From Chamaea fasciata (taxonomy: Eukaryota > Chordata > Aves > Passeriformes > Sylviidae), in the NCBI GenBank assembly GCA_029207755.1, contig JARCOQ010000016.1:13785307-13849306 (forward strand): a stretch of DNA of 64,000 bases, written 5' to 3'. Below the pieces are notes generated by a model. It worked only from the letters and a program-made list of their open reading frames with translations. It was not told the origin of the DNA and ran no database searches. Shown here piece by piece: positions 1 to 11,500 of this stretch; position 1 is the first letter of the stretch; the number at the start of each line of letters is the position of its first letter. A program made the position numbers and the translations under genes.

Positions 1-2854
1 ATTTCTGCTTTTCAACTTACTACTGTTACTGTCAGCACAGACACCTATACCAGAATCCATTTTAAACGTTATTAGTTTAAAACAGCAGCAGTGGAGTTTT
101 TGATTTGAACCTGAGTGTCTCGTGCCTGGAAAACTGCTGCAAAAGGAGAGGAAAAGGAGCATTTTGGCTCAAATTTTAAAGTCGGGATCTTGGAGAGGTG
201 TTAAGTTTGGGGCACTTGTCTGACAGCTGAGGAAGGAATGTTCTTTTCAAGCTTTTTCAAAATCTATTTTATTTGAGAGCACCTTGTTTGCAGTAACCTC
301 TGGAACGTTGTGTCGGTGTCTCCTGTGAGGGTGCAGGTGGAGGGGCTGGGTTTTGTCATTGCTGCTCCAGAATGAGGACAGTGTGTAGGAGATGGAGGCA
401 GCCTCAAATTCCCTTCTCCAGGGGTTTGCAGGCTGCATTTCTGGCTGTTTTTTCAGTCACTACACACATTTTCTGTGTGGCTGTTTATTCTAACTTAGAA
501 AGGGCAGCAGGACTGCAGATGTGATGGATCATTTGGGGTTTTTTTGTTTGTTTCCTGGAGGAAGAGGCACCTGCTGGGAACTTGCTGTGTATTAAATGTC
601 CCCTCCAGCGAGGAGCTTGGTGCCAGTGTGCCTCTTCTTTGACCCTTGGGTTTGAACTCCCCACAGTGCCACTGTCACAAAGCAGATTTTCCCTTCCTCC
701 TCTTAACAAGGAAAGATTTAACAGCAAAACCCTCTTAGAGATTCTTGTTTGCCGTTCCCCAGAGGAATTGCTGTATCTGGGGCAGCAGGAAGCCAGGCCT
801 TGTGGAGTATGCTTTAAAGACCCTTTATCTGGGGACTGGCTCCTGTGAAATCCACGGCTCCAGCAATATTTCCAGAGCTGTAAGGTGAGAGAACAGCCCA
901 GAAAACGACCCACATGTAAAGCATTAATGTTTCTGCTGCTGGGAGTCTGCCAGATCTGGCTCAGAGTGTGTGGAAGATCAGGGGTACAGTTTAAAAGGAT
1001 TTTCACTAACAGTAAGTGTTCTTTATTTCTAGGAACTAACCAATGCTTGCTACTCTGGCAGAACTACATTTTGCTTTCTCACTTCTTACTGTCCTTTTGG
1101 GGCCTGTTTCAAATCCTGATCCTTCGTGGCTGGAGGCCACAGTGTTAATGACAGCGATTGTGGGTGTTTGCCTTGGAGGCTTTCAGCGCCCTGGTGTGCA
1201 CACCTCCGTGCGGGTGGAGTGGAGAGTTGTGTGGAGCTGCAGACAAGGCACAAACGCGTTCTTAGAGCGGTGTTTTCAGAATTTGAGAGCTGAGGACAAA
1301 CAGTCTGAGCCGCCTGGGGTGAGCCTTTAGGAGGAGGGCTGTCTGCCAGGATGGTTTTCCCAGGCCGTGTGTGGCAGTGCTGCCTCCCTGGCTGTCAGAG
1401 TTCAACGTGCTCTGGCCAAGCTCTTGTAGCTGTTCCACACGAGGAGGGTGTAATATCCAATGTAAGATCCAACTGACCTGTTTGGTGTATTTGATGTGAA
1501 GTGGGAGTCTGATTTAGCTGGGTGAAATGCAGAAGTCACAGCAGAAGCTTAACACAGTGTTGGCAGTGCATGGCTGGACCCAAATCCACGTGGGGTGTTG
1601 CTGGTCTCTGTGTGCTCGCTGCCAGGGTGCTCAGGAAGGAATACACAGGTTGAAGCATGCTTTGCTTCCTTCAAAATTCCCTTTTTTAATTGTCCAGTTT
1701 TTATACTTTGGGCTCGGCTGTGTGTATGTTCCTGCCACATCAGTCTGGCTCTCTCAGGAAGATGTGATTCTTTATTAATAATTGGCTCAGGGCACCTGAC
1801 AGTTCACAGGTGCAGATGTCTTATCTCAACCCCAGGTTACCCTCCAGCCTCCCTGGGGCTGAGATGAATTCGGCTTTCTTTACAACACAAGCAAAACTTT
1901 CTTTTCCTCGAGCTCACTGGGTTTTGCCCTCCTCCACTGTGGGGTGCTGTTCAAGCACACTGCCCTGGATGGATTTCCTGGACGAGAAAGTCCAGGCACT
2001 GACGAACTCCTTTCTCCAGAGTGATGTCCCCAAGAGAATCCCGTGAGTGCTTGGGCTGTGCTTTGGGGACAGGTGGGGTCCACAGGGCAGGGCTGGATTA
2101 ACCTCGTGTGTTCCGGGGGGCTGTGCCAGGCCAGGTGCCTGGGGAGGCCACTTCCTGCACGGAAAGAAGCTGCTGTTGAAGGAGTTTAAATATTAAGGAG
2201 TGCCAAGTCTTGAGCTATTGCACACCCCTGAGAGCTCCACGGGGGGCTTTGAGGCTGAGTGCTTTTGATTGTGGTAGAAAAGGCAGAAGAACGTGGATCA
2301 GAAGGTGTTCTGGGCAGTTGTAAAGTCACACAATCAGAGCCTGCTTCCCCCCACGTTATTGTGGTTTTTTTCAGACCAGGGCATGGAATCAGTCATTTCG
2401 TCCTAGATTTTTCATGAAGAATCTCACTCATTCCAAGCGTCTGCTAATGCAGGGAGTTAAGTGCTGGCAGTTCTGGGCAGCACTCCTGTGGGATGTGATG
2501 GGTGTTCAGGGGTGGAGGGGAGACAATCACTGAGCAGTGTGTGACCGGAGCTCCAGGCTCTGTCAGTTTGCATAACAGAGTGGGAGTGAGGGGAGCTGTA
2601 CCTTCTGTACACAGCTTTGTGTGCTGCCTGTCCCAAACGAACCCCTGTGGCATTCCTAGAAGGAGCAGGAGCATTACATGGATACACAGTGTGACAAATG
2701 CCCTGGCAGGTGTGCTTGCACTGCAGACTGGCAGAGCTGGCGGTGTTGGTGCAGGCAGCACATTAGATGCCCCAGCTTCCAGTTGTGCCTTTAGATCCAA
2801 AGGAACTGGTCTGATTCCAGGAAGTGTGAAGAGATTTCTTCCTCACTGACATTA

Positions 2855-2935
2855 TGTGGGCCTAAGCAAGCTGATCTAAGTTGGATTAAACCCCAAAGGG
2901 TCTTTCCCACCTATATTTTCTTATTCTATGGCCGT
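2855..2935 (+). mobile_element. Possible CR1 3' tail
   Basis: The segment AAACCCCAAAGGGTCTTTCC followed by TTATTCTATGG resembles the end of a CR1 element, but it is short and diverged. Confidence 0.35.
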
Positions 2936-5900
2936 ACTTGAAGTAGTGCTGAGAAGCTGTCAAGCCAAGTATTTAAATATCTTAAAAAATTTGACTCCTG
3001 TTTTCTGGATAATGTTGCCCTAAGTCCTGGAAGCACCTCTTTGAGATTCTTAGTAATGAATTCATGATATTTTGAAATCCAGTTGCGCTTTCATTGTATT
3101 AAATGAAAGGAACTTGGTGACAGAGGTGTCTGTGTGCAACATTCCCTGCGAGACCAGTAACCTAAAAACACAGTAAGCTGAAAATGAAATGCAGCAGGGA
3201 AATCTTTACTGCTTTGTGGAATTAGACTGGTTCAGACTGAATGGCTTAATGTAAATCAAATCCCCAGTGCCAGATGGCACGAGGTAGAGAGACTTATAGC
3301 TGTGAAAATTCCTGTTGGTGTTCTGGAAGATAATAGCAGACTTCATGGCTGGTTTGGGTACTGTGGTACTCAGTCACAGCTAAAATCCTGCATTTTGGTA
3401 GCTTTAAAATTCTCTCTGGACTTTGTTTGATCCTGTTTACTTACAAGTGAGAGAGGATGCCAAATGTTATTAATTTTTCCTTCCTGGAAATCTTGTGTTA
3501 CTGGGATCTGAGGACTGTCCAGATTGCGACTGAAGTTGCAAACAAGGATTTGGTGGTGACACTGGAGCAGCGCCTCTGGTGTGAGGGCACCAGGCACGAG
3601 GAAATCCACCTCTGTCCCTGCGTGCAGATCTCCCAGGGAGTGTCTGTAAAGTGAAATGGAGCCCCTGTGACACGTCCTGCAGTGCCGGGCAGGAGCTGAC
3701 AGGACGGGGGCTCCCCGTGCCCGGTGCGTTGTTTGGTGTCACTGCCGTTCCTCGGGGACAGCCCCTTCCTGCTGTGCCCCTGGGACTCGTCTGCAGGAAC
3801 TTAATCTTTTCCTTCGGAGGAAGGACAGCAGATAATCCTTACTAATCCAGCAGGAGTGTGCTCCAAGTGAATACTTTGAATTCCTGAGGTGAAAATCCTC
3901 ATCCCGAGTCTTTGAGGATCTGCACTGTTTAATGTTGGAGGTGTCGGGGCCCCGGGCTGGCTGGGTGTGCCTGAATTGTGGGATCCAGTTATAAACACCC
4001 ACAGCCTGCCAGGGCTTCCCTTTATTCTTCCCTGCAGCTCTGCTGCCTTCTGCAGGATGAATTGATCTCAAGGAGCTTTTAAGTAAAGTAAAAGGTATTG
4101 ATGAACTTCGATCCAGCTTTGTTTCTGCAAGTGAAGAAGATTCCTTCACGTTGGTTTTTGTGTGAACACTAAATTTAAAGTCAATACGTCCCTGACTGGG
4201 AATTAGAGTTGTAAACAAACCTTGTTACTATTTGTTTGACTTTAGTCTTAGATTACTTTAGATAGGCTTTTATTCTGCTAGGAAATTCAGTGATATTTGT
4301 TGCTAGATCATAGATTTTTTTATTTGGGAATTTCACGAGCTTATCTGCATGGAAGCTGAAGTCAAAATTAATGAAACCAGCGTCTTCTTCACTGGTGAAA
4401 TCCAACTCATTTTGCAAGATGCATAAGGCAGAAACATTGTTAAAACATGTCTAACAATGATAAACAAGGGAAATCTGAACTTGGAGAACCACTTGGCAAG
4501 GTTTTGGTAGGTATGGAAGTGCTCAAGGGATTTTCAAACTCATTTAAGCAGCTGCCTGCCAAAGCATCAGGCTTTATCCTCATTTGGACACCCTGCTGGA
4601 TTAAGAGTGCTGGTTCTGTATGGCTGCCTGTCTCTCTAAAAATGTGATCTTACGTAGATTTTATTAGGATTTTTTTTCTTTTAATACAAGAGCTCTAAGA
4701 GGGAATGAAAAGCTCCTGCTCTTGAGAAAAGCTTGAGCTGAGATGTCTTAGCTCTGAAGCAACTGGTCCATGTAAATAAACTGTTCCTGCAGCTGGCTCT
4801 AAACAAGAACTGCTCCTTCTCCACAGGACCTGGGAGTGCTCGTGGTGGGAATGTCAGTGCCTGCACTTGGCTCCATCCTGCTGAGTGAGCAGGGACAATT
4901 CCTGGAGGCCCAGCCATGGCTTGGGCCAGTGCTGGAGCCAAAGGCTCTGCTGCCTTTTAGACAGAACTGTGAAATGCTGTTCTTTAGCTCATTATAGCCA
5001 CAGCTTAGTAATGCCAAAGGTTTATGACATCATTTATAAATAGTAAGAGTAAGTTCAGGCCTCACAATGTACTTTAATTTAAAGTTATATGTCAAGTTGG
5101 CTTATTTAGTAATGCATTTACTATTTCTTTTCATCCAACTTCCATTACTGCTAAATATTTGTCAGTCATAAGAATTTCAGCAGTTCCTCTGAACTACCCA
5201 ATACACCTGAGGCAAAAACGTTTTGCAAGATTTGCTTCAACAGAGCAAGGCAGAAAACTAGTAAAAATGCTTAAAACCTTTATGCTTTCCTGTGTTTTTG
5301 AAATGAATTTGTTATGCATTAATATCTCCAGGTTTTAGGTTAGAAAGGGAATGAAATGTTCAGTTTCTAGTTCTACTTGCTCCTGACTGCAGCATTTTGT
5401 AAGAGGGTGTCCTCGGGGCTTTTTCAAATGTTTGTCTGCACTATCCCTTCATAAGCATGAAATGTTAAATGAAATATGAAATGTTGGCTCATTTAGTAAT
5501 CCTCCTGAGCAAGTGCTTCCTGTTTTGACAGAAGGGTGAGGTTGCTGTGTCCCCTGGGAGGGAAGGCAGTGGGCAGTGCTGGCCATGGCACCCCCCAGAC
5601 TGTGGCCATCATGTGAACCAAAGGCTGACACCTGAGAAAAAGATATTAAAAGAGAGAAGATAACTTCATTTTAACTTTCCAAAGTGGCCTTGACTTAACC
5701 ACATGTCCCTGGAGGCTGCATTTGGCTTCACAGTAAGCCACCATCTGGTTTCAGAGGGCAGAACTTGTGTTCAAGCAGAACTTTTCAGAGTTGCTGCCTC
5801 TAAACCCCCTTTTAGCTTCCAGGTGTTTGTTTTACACTGATAGTGTTTTTGGTTTGTTTTGTGCTTTCGAACATGTATTTTGTCCTCTTAAGTTGACTCT

Positions 5901-7082
5901 AAAAGTGATTCTTAGGTCACTGTGTTGGTTGAGACTTGAGTTGAGGACTTCGGCTGTGCTAAAGGACAGCGTTGCCACAGGCTGTGCCCAGGGCCAGGAC
6001 CTGCTCTTGGGTGTTTTTCCAGGCATCCCAGAAGACCCAGAGGCTGTCACCTGGATATGAAGGGAATTGATTTGCTTGGAATTTCTTCTCTCTTGGTCAT
6101 AGGAGCCACTTACCACAGCTCCTCCAGCAGCAGTGACACCTGGCCAGGGAGGAAGGGGCACAGGTCTGCTCTCCTAAACCCCTGTGGCAGGACATGGTGG
6201 CAGACAGGTGTCCCAAATGTCCTTTAAATGTGCTGGTGCCTCTGGATTGAATCACATTATGGATGGAGTGAGTCCCTGCAAACACAACCAGCCGTGGGTG
6301 TCTGAATTTGAGGGGAGGGGGATTATCCTGTTCAACTCAACAGTCATGGATTACTTTTTTGAGGCTGGCTTCAGCTGCAGGATAATGCGTAATGCTTGCC
6401 CAGCTCTGTGAGAGTATGGTGTTAAATACACATGGACTAATCCTCACAGGAATGTGTCCTGTGCTGGCTCTGCCTCTCCTCTCTCTTTTCTACTCATTAG
6501 CAAAACCATGGCTCTGGTGTGGTGGTTTCATTTCTCTCTGATTTATTAATGCTGAGAAGGGGTATTCCCTTACAGGAGCATTGAAACTTTGCAAGAAAAA
6601 TGATCCTGTGCTGTGTCACAGCTCTGAAATGGCTCAGCAAAGGCTTCAGCGGGGGTGGGGGGGTCAGACTGGGGTCCACAGCATCACCAGTGGCGTCGAT
6701 TAGCAAATCTTTGTCCTTTTTTCTTCAGGGTCCCATGGGGTGAAGCTGAGGCTTCTTAAAAGGTCACCAGAGGCTGGGGGTGGGGAGTGTGTGCACTGCT
6801 GTGACAGGGTATGGATTCCAAGTCTGGCCTCTGAGGGCTTGAGCCACTTCTGAGAGTGTAAAAGAAGTTTTAAAGGCAGCAAGGAGTGCAGGCTTTGTAG
6901 GTGCTGAAGTTGTTTTGAAACTGGCACCTGGACTGACTGTGAGTGCTGTGGACTGCTCAGTGAACATGCAGCCACAGTCCTAGAACAGGCTGGGAAATAG
7001 CTGTGCTGCTTTTTAAGGAATTCTTTGGAGAGGAACAAGTGATCCATTTCAGCACAGAGTGACTGTAACAGGCAGAGTAGAA

Positions 7083-7193
7083 TCATGGACTCTGCTGAAG
7101 GGAAGGGACCCATCAGGATCACTGAGTCCAGCTCCTAGCCCTGCACAGGACACCCGGGGAATCCCACCATGTGCTTGAGAGCTTGTCCAAGTA
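7083..7193 (-). mobile_element. CR1 LINE 3' fragment
   Basis: Reverse orientation: AGAATCATGG, then GATCACTGAGTCCAGCTCC, GCCCTGCACAGGACACCC and AATCCCACCATGTGC. This is the standard complement of a CR1 3' end. Confidence 0.85.
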
Positions 7194-8468
7194 AGGTTAG
7201 TAACTTAATAATTAATTGCTAAATGGTAAATTTGGCAACTTAAAATTACCAAACTGGCAATTGTAACTTTGCCAGCTACAATTTTTGTGTTGAAGCTGCT
7301 CAAATGGCATATGCAGTCCAGTGAGGAGTGTGTTTATGTCTGTTCCTCCTTGAGCTCTGAGCTCATCAGGAACACTGGAGAGCTGAGCAACTCTTTTCAC
7401 AGCAGGGCATAGACAAACATTGCTCTGTGCAGCTTTCCCCTTATAACTTGGTGCTTTGAAACCAAGACTCGAGACTTAAAACTGGGAAAAGAAAGTAAAA
7501 ATTTTTAGTAATTTGTTGTTGTTAAGGGCGGTGGCTTTGTTTTTTTTTTAATTTGCATCCTGGTCTGGGTCTTTTACCTGGGAGGGTCAGAGTGAGAGAG
7601 ATGAAGGAAATGACTCCTCCTCTCCCCACTAATCTTGTCTGTCTCTCCTGGGACTTTGTCCTGCCTAAAATATGTTCTTCAGTCATCCATCAGTGCTACA
7701 AACGCTTTTACAGCCACTTTAGCTATCACTTGCTTCTTTCCCTCTGGTACTTGTTGAAAAGGGCTGAAAACATTGCAGCAAGTGTTGTGTTTGTGCTTAG
7801 CAGATCGTGGCAGGGCTGTGGAGAAAAGGTGTCCTGGGATTTCTGTATCTGAGCGCTCTGTGCTGGGCTGGGAGGAGCTGTGGCACACAGCAATGAGGGG
7901 AAGTGAAACTAGATCTCATTTCACCAGCATAGGTTAAACAAATGAACACTTTAAAGAGTTGGAATCCTCTGCGATATGTACTCACTGGAGATGGCAGGGT
8001 TGTGCAAGAGGACTTTCTAAATGTTCCTGTAGCACTGCTTCCTTTTTAAGCTGTTTGTTCAGTTTTGTTTTAACAAAATGTTGGTCCTGCAGGGACATTT
8101 GAAGAGCTCCATGTAACATAAGGTACACTTGGCACACTGTAGGCTCATTTAATGTCTTTTTGGAAGGGCTGGTGGTCACATGCTTCTTGCACACAGAGTC
8201 ACCAGACTGTGCTCCCAGGGATGGGGATGTGCCTGGATGTGGGGCTGGAGGGATGGGTCAGGCTGGGCTGTGAGCTGGGCTTGCCCCATGGCCAGCACAG
8301 CTTTGAGTCCCTTCTCAGGTTCTTGTTGCCGTGTTTTGCTTCATCTCTCCTGCAAACTCAACTTTTCTGGGAAAAGCAGCTTCATCCCTAGCAAGCCCCT
8401 CGTGGTGCTGTTGGATCAGAGCCTGTGTTCCATCTCTGCTCTGGTGCTTCCTTCCCTTGCAGGCGTGA

Positions 8469-8578
8469 ATGACAGAGGAGGTGCCCCCGACTGCACTGAC
8501 GGATGTGAACCTGCGCCTGCTCTGCCACGATGACATAGACACCGTGAAACAGCTCTGTGGAGACTGGTTCCCAATTGA
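8469..8578 (+). CDS. NAA60: NAA60 coding exon 1 (residues 1-37)
   Basis: The exon begins after a pyrimidine-rich acceptor (AG at 8461-8462), leaving six bases of 5' UTR before the ATG. It encodes MTEEVPPTAL and the following residues up to WFPIE, the N-terminus of the GNAT fold. It ends in phase 2 at the strong donor GTATGT at 8579. Confidence 0.95.
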
Positions 8579-11500
8579 GTATGTGATGTCTGGGCGGCGG
8601 GGGGGCCTCGGGACAAATGGTGTCAGCTTGCACTGCTCCAACTCTCTGCAGCCTCAGGGTTGTTGCCAGGACAGCAGCAGCAGGTTGGGAATCTTCTGTG
8701 CGCTGTGGTGCTGTTGTTGTTAAAGATCCTCTGCTGCCTGTCCTGCAGCATGCTGGAGTCATCAGAAACTTCCTGTGTGCGGATTTTGGCAGGAAAATGG
8801 GCTTTGTCATTAAAGGGAAAAGGATCAGCTTCTTGAGAAGGACTGAATGAGATGGGGAAAGGAGGACACCTCCAGGGAAAAGGACAGCATCCCTGTGCTT
8901 GTGAAAGGGAGTTGTGTCCTGGAGCTGGGACAGCACCCTCAGAGCTGAACAGAACTGGCCCGGAGCTGTTCCTGAGGGGCTGCTCTGAATCAGCAGAACT
9001 GCCCTTGGATCGCTGCTCCTCCTGTAGTCTGGCTTAAAGCTGATCTCAGCCTGGCCCAGGCCAGCTCCCCAGACCCACATTTGGTAAATGCCCATGACCT
9101 CACAGGAGCTTTTCTGGAGGACACTGGCAGATTTCTGGCCTAAGACATCCAGGGAAAGCACAGCTGTAGACTTCATGGATTTTTAGCTTCAGCTTCACAG
9201 AGAAGGTTTATAGAGGATTCTAGCAGATTATAATTAAGATTGAATAAAACATAACAAATCAGCAAAAGCATTCATAATATTTTGAGTCTGTAGATTTCTT
9301 TTAAAAGCAAGACTTGCTGAACTCTCCCTTGGAAATAAATGAACATATATTAGTTTCCCTTTAGTAGCTGCAGAAGGAGGAGGAGAGCTGGAGGCTGGTG
9401 GTGTGATTTTTTTTTTTCTTTTCCTATCAACATGCAGCATTTTTTACATGTGTATCAAATTAATGAGATCCTTACACTCTTAGATGAGGGCAGATGGATC
9501 TTGCATTTAAAAATAACTTGCTAAAGATGGATGTGAAAGCTCTGGGCAAAGACTGTAAGATGAAAATGTGCTTCTCTTAGCAAGGCAGGAGGCCATTACA
9601 TGTTGAAAGAGCCCATGGCACCAAATGGGATGCAACAGCTGTTTGCAGTGGAGGAGCATCTCATGCCTGTCCCATGGGCTTTGCACCCACAAACATTCCT
9701 GTTTCTGCTTCCTTCCCAGGTACCCTGACTCATGGTACCGAGATATCACTTCCAACAAGAAGTTCTTTTCCCTGGCAGCCACGTACAGAGGCTCCATCGT
9801 GGGGATGATAGTGGCAGAGATCAAGAGCAGGACGAAGGTGCACAAAGAGGTGTGTGACTCCCCTGGGACAGAATCCAAATCCACCCCCTGTCGTGGGGAA
9901 TGGCACTTGTTTGGGGTGGGGTTTTTCCCTCCCCTGTTCAGGCATGTGATCTTGAGTTAATGTGAGGAATGAAGCAGGTGGTGATTTCCAGCTAATGGAG
10001 CAGGGCTGGGTGCGTGGCACCACAGAGGCTCTTCCTGCTGGGGCATGGCCCCGTGGGGAGCTGAGGGGTCACATCCTGCAGGCTAGGCCCTGGCCATGGC
10101 TGCTGTAGCTGTGGGAGCACAAACTTCTTTTTTTCTTAGGAGCTTCCTTAGCTGTACTGGGTGAGTCACTCTGGTGACTTCCTGCAGAAACTCCTCCCTT
10201 TACACGGTGCCTGTCCCGAGCCCTGAAGGGAGGTAACCTTTCTGCAGAGCTTGGACTTCAGAGATAACAGAGCTTGAGGGCCAGGAGAGACAATCCAGTG
10301 CACCAGAGAGAGAAAGAAGAGATGGTCAGTGAAGACAGCATGGGAGAAGAGCACTAAAAAAAAGCAGGGGCAGTGCAGGGAGTGCCTAACTCCTGGAAGG
10401 CCCTCAGTGTTGGGGTTAAACAATGATCCCAAGGTGCACAGGAGCCCAGAGCACAGAGTAGCACATGGATCTCTTCACCTCAGCTGTCTGGCTTAATCTC
10501 AAAGTTCATCAAAGTCAGAAGCTGCATCTTCAGCAACTTCTGCAAAAGGCTTTTGTTCCAACCAAGGTGAAAGCCAAGGAATTCAGGCACTGCTCTGGGC
10601 AATTGGGCCTGTGGAACGTGCTCCTTGTCCTCCGCAGCAGCGCAGAGGTCTCCAGCTGGCAGAGCTCAGGTGCAGCTTGCAGGCCACAAGGACTTGCTGG
10701 GTTGGTCTAAACACTGCTGGGTGACTCCAGAACTGGTGCTTTGAATCCTTCTGGTGAAGAAAGCAACCATGTCTGTCCCTGAACCCACAAATAATGTACA
10801 TAGGTCGGTGTCTTGGTTTGGGAGAGACAGGTGTCTGCTAGGGAGGGCAGGGCCTCCCTTGGAATGGGGAATTCAAACCCTCTCCCTCCGAATTATTATA
10901 ATTTTGCAAATTAAGGGGGCTCTCAGGCAAAGATATGGGAATAGGAATAACAGTTCTTTACTAGTGTGTATAAGAAGGCAAACAAACAACAGCTCCATCC
11001 AGCATTAAGAACAAAACAGAAGCAGGAACCTCGAAGGGCTTTGCTTGACAAAGCCCGGGGCAGTCTGATCTCGGAGCCCCTGCAGGACTCTGAGAGCACC
11101 GAGCTGGAATGGTGGAAGATCCCGGGCTGGTGGATGGGATGGATCAGAAACTCCGCGGTGGTAGCTGGCAGGGCAGGGATGTCCCGGCAGGGCAGGGGGG
11201 TGCGGGACCACAGAGTAGTAAAAAACCCCTCAAAGCAGCGCCGAAGAATGGGCGGCGGCGGGACAGGGCCGGCCCGGCTCCAGCGGGGTAGGAGGAGGAG
11301 CTCAGAATTCCTGGGCGCACGAGCAGATGGGGGTAGATTTCCCAGGACCGGACTTGGTGGTGACAGTGAACTCCTCCCGCAGCAAGCAGCAGCCTGGCCG
11401 TCCTCCCTCTGATGCCGAGAGCAAGAGAGTGAAGCCGCCTCCAGCCCTGTCCTTTACCTGCCCCCCAAAAGCATTATCTTCCCCCTCCGAGGGAAACTCC

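Larger units (their letters stand above)
1..8462. other. Upstream region of NAA60, no supported coding exon
   Basis: This stretch lies upstream of the first NAA60 coding exon. It is probably the 5' intron of NAA60, partly intergenic. It is moderately AT-rich and holds no CpG island, so the NAA60 promoter is probably outside the window or not recognisable here. Open frames are short and none resembles a protein family I know. It contains one clear CR1 fragment (7083-7193), one weak CR1-like tail (about 2855-2935), and one open segment ending at a good splice donor (about 1969-2042) that is described under findings. I cannot place non-coding 5' exons without transcript data. Confidence 0.6.

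Noticed and set aside
8388..9176. A 262-codon minus-strand open frame
   Set aside because: It runs antisense over NAA60 coding exon 1 and its intron and matches no known family.
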